From positions 62,001 through 126,000 of the forward strand of contig NZ_QEWN01000132.1 in assembly GCF_006124995.1 (NCBI RefSeq): a stretch of 64,000 nucleotides of DNA. Direction: 5' to 3'. The notes beneath the pieces are model-generated. The model did not search any database and was not told where the DNA came from. It worked only from the letters and a program-made list of their open reading frames with translations. Made by a program: the position numbers and the translations under genes. This DNA is from Vibrio sp. Hep-1b-8. Its GTDB lineage: Bacteria; Pseudomonadota; Gammaproteobacteria; Enterobacterales; Vibrionaceae. This document shows, piece by piece, positions 58,664-64,000 of the stretch (its first letter is position 1; every line of letters starts with the position of its first letter).

Positions 58664-59317
58664 CTAGGCAAATCCATTTTGCTGTAAAAATTCCATGGTG
58701 ATGCTGGATTGTGTTTGTTGCTCTTCTCGACTGGTCAGTAAACGTTCCATATAGCGAGCAAGTACATCAACTTCGAGGTTCACTTTTCGACCCACATGGA
58801 AGTCGGCAATTGTCGTCTCTTCGCCCGTATGCGGAACTATGGTGAGTTTGAACGCGTTCTTGCGTAGAGCGTTCACTGTCAAGCTGATACCATCAACCGT
58901 AATCGAACCTTTTTCCGCAACGTATTTCGACAGCTCCTCTGGCATTGATACCCAGAATTCAATCGCACGCCCTATCATATTTCTTTCAACGATTTGGCCG
59001 ACTCCATCAACATGCCCAGAGACAATGTGCCCGCCAAACCGGGTCGTTGGTAACATCGCCTTTTCTAAGTTAACTTTGTCACCCGCTTGGTAATCAGTAA
59101 ATCCTGTTTTATCAAGGGTTTCTAGTGACAAATCTGCGGTATAACTGGTGGAAGTAAAGGCGACGACCGTTAAGCAGACACCATTGGTGGCAATACTATC
59201 GCCAAGCTTGACATCACTCATATCAAGCTTGCCAACATCAACCGTCACACTAATGTCTTCGCCCTTTGGCGTGATTGCAGTCAAGGTACCGACTGCTTCT
59301 ACAATACCTGTAAACAT
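58664..59317 (-). CDS. ribE: Riboflavin synthase, alpha chain
   Basis: 217-aa riboflavin synthase made of two lumazine-binding domains, each opening with a similar pattern (MFTGIVEAVGTL at 1 and HIVSGHVDGVGQIV near 95). GDSIATNGVCLTV and KGSITVDGISLTVN are the paired substrate-loop motifs. It lies 2 bp after ribD and 59 bp before ribBA, in the riboflavin operon. No FMN riboswitch is recognisable in the short gap. Confidence 0.96.
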   Translation of the reverse strand: MFTGIVEAVGTLTAITPKGEDISVTVDVGKLDMSDVKLGDSIATNGVCLTVVAFTSTSYTADLSLETLDKTGFTDYQAGDKVNLEKAMLPTTRFGGHIVSGHVDGVGQIVERNMIGRAIEFWVSMPEELSKYVAEKGSITVDGISLTVNALRKNAFKLTIVPHTGEETTIADFHVGRKVNLEVDVLARYMERLLTSREEQQTQSSITMEFLQQNGFA

Positions 59318-59319
59318 GA

Positions 59320-60426
59320 TTAGGATTCTTTCTTTTCAATTGTGGCAACGATGCGTACATCGCGACCAACTAGTCTGATATCTTTAAAATTAAGATCAAT
59401 AACATCGGCCATTGACGCCAGCCCAAGTGCGCCGAGCAATCCTCGACCATCACTTCCCATAATCTTAGGAGCCAGATAGAGCACCAGCTCATCAACTAGA
59501 TTTTGCTGAATAAGACTAGACGCTAATGTCGCTCCAGCTTCGACCCAGAGATGGTTAATGTTATGAGCAGTCGCCAATTGAGAAAATGTCGCGGCTAAAT
59601 CCACTTGCTGATTTGAGTTTAGCGTTGGCTGCACATCACCTTGTGGTGAAACAATTAAACGCTCCCCTTCAGTATGAAATAACTTTAAATCTGGTGTCAG
59701 TTGGCTTTGTCTATCGAGAATAACTCTAACTGGCTGGCGCAATTGCTGATGTGGGTACTTCGTCTGTACTGAAATAGGTAATTCTTCCCAACGTACATTC
59801 AATGAAGCATTGTCTTCAATAACGGTTTTACTGGTTGAGAGTATCGCGCCGCTTTGTGCGCGGTAGTTTTGTACGTCCTGACGCGCTTGCGCAGATGTGA
59901 TCCACTGACTTTGGCCATTAGACAAGGCTGTCTGACCATCTAAGCTAGCGGCCATTTTTAATTGAACAAACGGCATTCCGCTTTTCATTCGTTTGATAAA
60001 TGCCGGATTTAGATTGATCGCATCTTGTTCCAGCAGGCCGACTTCAACTTCTATGCCCGCATCGCGCAGCATTTTAATCCCGCGCCCTGCGACTTGGGGG
60101 TTGGGGTCTTGCATCGCGCAAATGACTTTAGCCACTTTGGCCTTGATCAGCCCCTCTGCACATGGTGGAGTTCTGCCGTAATGAGAGCAAGGCTCTAACG
60201 TCACGTATGCAGTGGCACCCACTGACTTTTCACCTGCCATTCGAAGGGCGTGTACTTCAGCGTGGGGTTCACCAGCGCGCAAGTGAAAGCCTTCGCCCAC
60301 GACTTCACCATCAAGGGTGATAACACAGCCTACATTGGGATTTGGAGCCGTGGTATAGATGCCCCCTTTTGCTAACTCAATAGCGCGGGACATCATGATA
60401 AAATCTTGCCGAGTAAAGGTAGTCAT
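59320..60426 (-). CDS. ribD: Bifunctional pyrimidine deaminase/reductase RibD
   Basis: 368-aa enzyme for the second and third riboflavin steps. The N-terminal deaminase carries the zinc motif HAEVHAL and PCSHYGRTPPC (about 50-90). The C-terminal reductase (about 145-368) binds NADPH. 12 bp after nrdR on the same strand, so the rib genes follow nrdR transcription. Confidence 0.96.
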   Translation of the reverse strand: MTTFTRQDFIMMSRAIELAKGGIYTTAPNPNVGCVITLDGEVVGEGFHLRAGEPHAEVHALRMAGEKSVGATAYVTLEPCSHYGRTPPCAEGLIKAKVAKVICAMQDPNPQVAGRGIKMLRDAGIEVEVGLLEQDAINLNPAFIKRMKSGMPFVQLKMAASLDGQTALSNGQSQWITSAQARQDVQNYRAQSGAILSTSKTVIEDNASLNVRWEELPISVQTKYPHQQLRQPVRVILDRQSQLTPDLKLFHTEGERLIVSPQGDVQPTLNSNQQVDLAATFSQLATAHNINHLWVEAGATLASSLIQQNLVDELVLYLAPKIMGSDGRGLLGALGLASMADVIDLNFKDIRLVGRDVRIVATIEKKES

Positions 60427-60438
60427 AGAGAAACGGCC

Positions 60439-60888
60439 TTAATCTTCTAACCTTGCAATCTCTTCACCAAATTCTCGAATGTCTTCGAAGCTACGGTAAA
60501 CAGAAGCAAAGCGAATGTACGCAACCTTATCTAGCTCTTTGAGTTGATCCATCACCAAGTTACCTATCATTTCACTAGGTACTTCGCGTTCACCTGTTGC
60601 GCGAAGTTGTGACTTAATCATACTAATCGCAACATCGACTGCGTCGGCACTTACGGGGCGTTTTTCTAATGCCCGCTGAAGACCACCCACCATTTTGTCT
60701 TCATTAAATGGTTCACGATTCCCGTTAGATTTAATCACACGAGGCATCACCAGTTCAGCGGTTTCGAAAGTTGTGAAACGTTCATTACACGCAAGACACT
60801 GCCTACGGCGACGAACCTGATGGCCATCAGCAACCAAGCGAGAATCGATCACTTTAGTATCATTCTCAGAGCAAAAAGGACAATGCAT
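60439..60888 (-). CDS. nrdR: Transcriptional repressor NrdR
   Basis: 149-aa ATP-cone repressor of ribonucleotide reductase genes. Zinc ribbon C3-C6 and C31-C34 (CPFC...CLAC), followed by the ATP-cone ([28 protein letters not shown]). GGAGGTGAT precedes the ATG directly. Head of the nrdR-ribD-ribE-ribBA-ribH-nusB unit. Confidence 0.96.
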   Translation of the reverse strand: MHCPFCSENDTKVIDSRLVADGHQVRRRRQCLACNERFTTFETAELVMPRVIKSNGNREPFNEDKMVGGLQRALEKRPVSADAVDVAISMIKSQLRATGEREVPSEMIGNLVMDQLKELDKVAYIRFASVYRSFEDIREFGEEIARLED

Positions 60889-60941
60889 ATCACCTCCATA
60901 TAAGTGACAGACAGTTTAGCGGATTAAGTAATCTTAATAAA

Positions 60942-60969
60942 AGCAAAAGGGGCCCGTTAGCCCCTTTTT
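60942..60969 (-). terminator. Intrinsic terminator of proA
   Basis: Minus-strand stem AAAAGGGGC / GCCCCTTTT (60960-60968, 60945-60953), loop of six. The U-tract is interrupted. Confidence 0.8.
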
Positions 60970-60992
60970 CAACCAATGTTAACCGATATTTG

Positions 60993-62243
60993 TTAACTGC
61001 GCGGCAAGTAGTTCGCCTTACCAACCCATTTATAACTGGTTAGCTCTTCTAGACCCATTGGACCACGAGCGTGAAGTTTTTGGGTTGATACCGCAACTTC
61101 CGCACCCAGACCAAACTGAGCACCGTCAGTGAAACGCGTAGAGGCATTCACATAAACCGCAGCCGAACCAGCAGAGTTTATAAACAACTCCGAGTTAACA
61201 AGACTGTTGGTCATGATGGCATCTGAGTGGCTAGCATTGTGCACACGCATGTGGTTAATCGCTTCTTTAACATCCGCCACTACCTTAACACCCAGAGTGT
61301 AGCTCAGCCATTCAGTATCAAAGTCACCCTCTACCGCATCGCGCTGCTGTTTGGCTGCACTCATAAAAGGCTTCGCACTTGCTTCGACAACAAAGGTAAC
61401 TTGGTCGTTGATTCGCTCGATCAGCATTGGCAAGAATTCGGCCGCCACTTTCTCATGTACTAACAGAGTATCAAGTGCATTACAGGCGGAAGGACGTTGA
61501 ACTTTAGCGTTTTCTACCACATCCAGAGACTTCACCAAATCAGCGCTCTCATCCACAAAAATATGGCTGATACCAAAACCACCAATAATCACAGGGATAG
61601 TGCTGTTTTCTTTACACATCTTGTGCAAGCCAGCACCACCACGTGGAATGATCATATCAACATAATCATCAAGCTTAAGCAGTTGTGAGACAAGTTCACG
61701 ATCTGGCTTTTCAATGTACTGGACTGATGCCGCAGGCAGACCCGCTTTTGCCAGCGCAGACTGAATCACTTTAACCAGTTCCATGTTAGAGAAGAATGTC
61801 TCTTTACCGCCACGTAGGATGCTTGCGTTACCTGTCTTTAGACAAAGAGCAGCGATATCGATCGTTACGTTAGGGCGAGCTTCATAAATCACACCAACCA
61901 CACCAAGTGGTACACGACGGCGTGATAGCGACATTCCATTTTCTAGTACTTTACTGTCTAGTTCGCTACCTACAGGATCGTTTAGGCTAATCACGTTACG
62001 TACATCGTTAGCAATCCCAGTAAGGCGCTCTGGGTTTAGCAATAGTCGATCAAGCAGTGCCTCGGTTAGACCAGCTTCGCGGCCTTGTTCGATATCTTTC
62101 GCATTCGCCGCTAAGATATCTTCAGCGTTTGCTTCAAGCTCATCGGCAATAATCGCCAATGCTTGGTTTTTTTGTGCTGTTGATGCTGTTGCCAGTTGGA
62201 AAGCCGCTTCTTTAGCAGCGATACCCATAGAAATCAGTTCCAC
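60993..62243 (-). CDS. proA: Gamma-glutamyl phosphate reductase
   Basis: 416-aa aldehyde-dehydrogenase-fold enzyme, second step of proline synthesis. [24 protein letters not shown] and the catalytic Cys in [13 protein letters not shown] (about C255) are intact. Start is GTG at 62243 (reading [11 protein letters not shown]): AAGGA sits seven bases before and relatives begin at this point; an internal ATG five codons later is the alternative. 10 bp after proB, forming proBA. Confidence 0.96.
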   Translation of the reverse strand: MELISMGIAAKEAAFQLATASTAQKNQALAIIADELEANAEDILAANAKDIEQGREAGLTEALLDRLLLNPERLTGIANDVRNVISLNDPVGSELDSKVLENGMSLSRRRVPLGVVGVIYEARPNVTIDIAALCLKTGNASILRGGKETFFSNMELVKVIQSALAKAGLPAASVQYIEKPDRELVSQLLKLDDYVDMIIPRGGAGLHKMCKENSTIPVIIGGFGISHIFVDESADLVKSLDVVENAKVQRPSACNALDTLLVHEKVAAEFLPMLIERINDQVTFVVEASAKPFMSAAKQQRDAVEGDFDTEWLSYTLGVKVVADVKEAINHMRVHNASHSDAIMTNSLVNSELFINSAGSAAVYVNASTRFTDGAQFGLGAEVAVSTQKLHARGPMGLEELTSYKWVGKANYLPRS

Positions 62244-62253
62244 TTTTCTTTCC

Positions 62254-63387
62254 TTATTCTTGGATTACGACCATATCGTCACGGTGCAATACTTCACTGC
62301 CGTAGTCATAACCTAAAATTCCAATAATATCTTTACTGTGCTTGCCGACAATTTTTGCCATGTCTTGGCTTGAGTAACTGGCGATACCACGTGCAACCAA
62401 CTTACCTTGTGTGTCAGTCACGCGTACAACGTCACCGCGAGCGAACTCGCCGCTCACTTTAGTTAAGCCTTTAGCAAGCAGGCTACTGCCCTTACCGACC
62501 ACAGCGTTAACGGCACCATCATCAATCACAATATCACCTGACGCGGCTGGTCCTGCTAGAATCCAACGCTTACGGTTTTCTAATGCTTCTTCACACGGTA
62601 AGAAACGTGTGCCTTGTGGGTTATCACCAAGTGAATCAAACACCACATTTGGCGCGCTACCCGCGGCAATGATCACCTCAATACCTGCGCGACGTGCAAT
62701 ATCTGCCGCTTGCAACTTAGTTGCCATACCACCAGTACCTAGCGTGGTACCACTACCACCAGCAATTTTGCGCAGTGTATCGTCAATGGTCTTAACTTCT
62801 TTAATCAGCTCTGCATTTGGGTCTTTGCGAGGATCAGCAGTAAATAAGCCTTTTTGGTCAGTCAGTAGCAGCAGCTTATCTGCGCCACACAAAATACCGA
62901 CTAAAGCAGACAAGTTATCGTTGTCGCCTACTTTGATTTCGCTCGTCGCTACCGCATCGTTTTCGTTAACAACAGGAATAATATCGTTTTCAACTAACGC
63001 ATTGATGGTGTCACGCGCATTTAAGAAGCGCTCACGGTCTTCAAGATCGGCACGTGTTAACAGCATTTGTCCGATTTTTAGTCCATAAATAGCGAACAAT
63101 GACTCCCAAGTCTGAATTAACTGACTTTGTCCAACAGCCGCTAGTAGCTGCTTACTTGCCATTGAGTTGGGCAGTGCGGGGTATCCTAGGTGTTCGCGTC
63201 CTGCTGCAATCGCGCCAGACGAGACCATCACGACAGAGTGGCCTTGCTTTTTCAGTTCTGCACATTGACGAACCAACTCAACCATATGAGCTCGGTCCAA
63301 AGCCAGAGTGCCACCAGTTAAAACACTTGTACCTAATTTAACCACCACGGTCTGAGACTGTGATGCTTTTCCGCTTTCTTGATTCAT
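62254..63387 (-). CDS. proB: Glutamate 5-kinase
   Basis: 377-aa amino-acid-kinase-fold enzyme with a C-terminal PUA domain (about 285-365), first step of proline synthesis. [51 protein letters not shown] and [12 protein letters not shown] are the conserved blocks. Start at 63387 ([11 protein letters not shown]); the frame continues to 63483 without support. It overlaps nothing and is followed closely by proA. Feedback control by proline is a family property. Confidence 0.95.
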   Translation of the reverse strand: MNQESGKASQSQTVVVKLGTSVLTGGTLALDRAHMVELVRQCAELKKQGHSVVMVSSGAIAAGREHLGYPALPNSMASKQLLAAVGQSQLIQTWESLFAIYGLKIGQMLLTRADLEDRERFLNARDTINALVENDIIPVVNENDAVATSEIKVGDNDNLSALVGILCGADKLLLLTDQKGLFTADPRKDPNAELIKEVKTIDDTLRKIAGGSGTTLGTGGMATKLQAADIARRAGIEVIIAAGSAPNVVFDSLGDNPQGTRFLPCEEALENRKRWILAGPAASGDIVIDDGAVNAVVGKGSSLLAKGLTKVSGEFARGDVVRVTDTQGKLVARGIASYSSQDMAKIVGKHSKDIIGILGYDYGSEVLHRDDMVVIQE

Positions 63388-63502
63388 TGCCTTTCTACTA
63401 TGAAATAAATAAAAAACCGTCACGACCCTAGCGCAAGAAGATGGGCTAACAAGATCGATTAGACCTGATGTTTTAGCAATCAAATGGCAAATTCACAAGC
63501 AG

Positions 63503-63527
63503 AAAAGGCGCTAAAAAGCGCCTTTTT
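63503..63527 (-). terminator. Intrinsic terminator between crl and proB
   Basis: 10-bp stem AAAAGGCGCT / AGCGCCTTTT (63503-63512, 63517-63526) with AAAA loop. The T-tract is better on plus than on minus, so it may act in both directions. Confidence 0.75.
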
Positions 63528-63555
63528 GATGAACAGCAATAATAAGCAACGAAAA

Positions 63556-63945
63556 TTAGACGAACTCTACCGACTCTTTATGCATTGCCACTGGTATTTC
63601 GAACTCCTTACCCAGTGTTTCTATCAGTTTCTGATGGAAGGCCTCCTGAGTGCGCGTCACATCTTCGACCGTTTTTTTCGGTAATGCTTTCTCCTTCCAC
63701 TCACCTGCCACATCGTACAATCCAGTTCGATAGCGAGCTTCAAATAGATCGCCGTTTTTCTCGAGCTCTAACCACCAGCCCCAAAACTCCCTTTGTTCAG
63801 GAGATTTTTTGTCGTTTACACACACAGACAAGCAATCAAAGATATACATGCCATCCGTGCTCTGTGATTCTCGTAGATAAGGACCAATAGCTCTTAGGGT
63901 TGATAACAAGCGGTAGTGCGTTGGACTTTTCGTCGGTTCAGACAT
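63556..63945 (-). CDS. crl: Sigma factor-binding protein Crl
   Basis: 129-aa protein that binds RpoS and favours assembly of RNA polymerase with it. It aligns by eye with E. coli Crl: RAIGPYLRE, FFDCLAVCVN-like IFDCLSVCVN, and EQREFWGWWLELE, with the YDVAGEWKEK region. Adjacent to proBA as in enterics and other vibrios. No signal or membrane segment. A terminator separates it from proB. Confidence 0.93.
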   Translation of the reverse strand: MSEPTKSPTHYRLLSTLRAIGPYLRESQSTDGMYIFDCLSVCVNDKKSPEQREFWGWWLELEKNGDLFEARYRTGLYDVAGEWKEKALPKKTVEDVTRTQEAFHQKLIETLGKEFEIPVAMHKESVEFV

Positions 63946-64000
63946 AATGAATCTCCATATTCATTGACTTATTATAATCGCCTACTAGAAAGGACTTAAA

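Overview
This window looks like chromosome 1 of a Vibrio species. That rests on recognising nearly every protein as a close relative of known Vibrio proteins, on the gene order (trehalose locus beside a tRNA-Tyr array, metNIQ divergent from gmhB, the rpsB-to-accA macro-operon, nrdR-rib-nusB-thiL-pgpA), and on moderate GC. Species was not resolved. The window is almost entirely core genome. I see no prophage, integron cassette, insertion sequence, CRISPR array, defence island or toxin-antitoxin pair, so nothing here supports a wholly new system. The main interest is in regulatory and repeat structure.

Layout. 1-1041: 3' truncated RND efflux adaptor (minus). 1225-2393: promoter, six tandem tRNA-Tyr genes in ~190-bp units, terminator. 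2439-6846: treR-treB-treC with two TreR-type operators. 6919-7857: a MliC-like lipoprotein and gmhB. 7950-10699: MetJ boxes and metNIQ. 10743-14047: a periplasmic solute-binding-like protein, an AbgT transporter, and a zinc-independent L36/L31 pair under a Zur-like palindrome. 14151-16721: trmO and proS. 16838-21146: yafJ-type amidotransferase, gmhA, fadE with a FadR site. 21213-28827: TIGR03503-type protein, dnaQ, rnhA, yafS-type methyltransferase, gloB, mltD, Yip1-like protein, yafD-type protein, glnB. 28929-30613: cytochrome c and tilS.

30709-50319 (minus): the rpsB-tsf-pyrH-frr-uppS-cdsA-dxr-rseP-bamA-skp-lpxD-fabZ-lpxA-lpxB-rnhB-dnaE-accA cluster. It joins translation, isoprenoid and phospholipid synthesis, outer-membrane assembly, lipid A synthesis and replication, and several intrinsic-terminator-like hairpins punctuate it. 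50459-54634: map, glnD and the UPF0325 protein on plus. 54706-57306 (minus): a small repeat array, then pgpA, thiL, nusB, ribH. 57495-60888: ribBA, ribE, ribD, nrdR, completing riboflavin synthesis apart from GTP cyclohydrolase II, whose domain in RibBA lacks its zinc cysteines. 60942-63945: proA, proB and crl.

Many gene starts were moved inward from the longest open frame, using Shine-Dalgarno position and the expected family N-terminus. Family comparisons are from memory; no database search was run.
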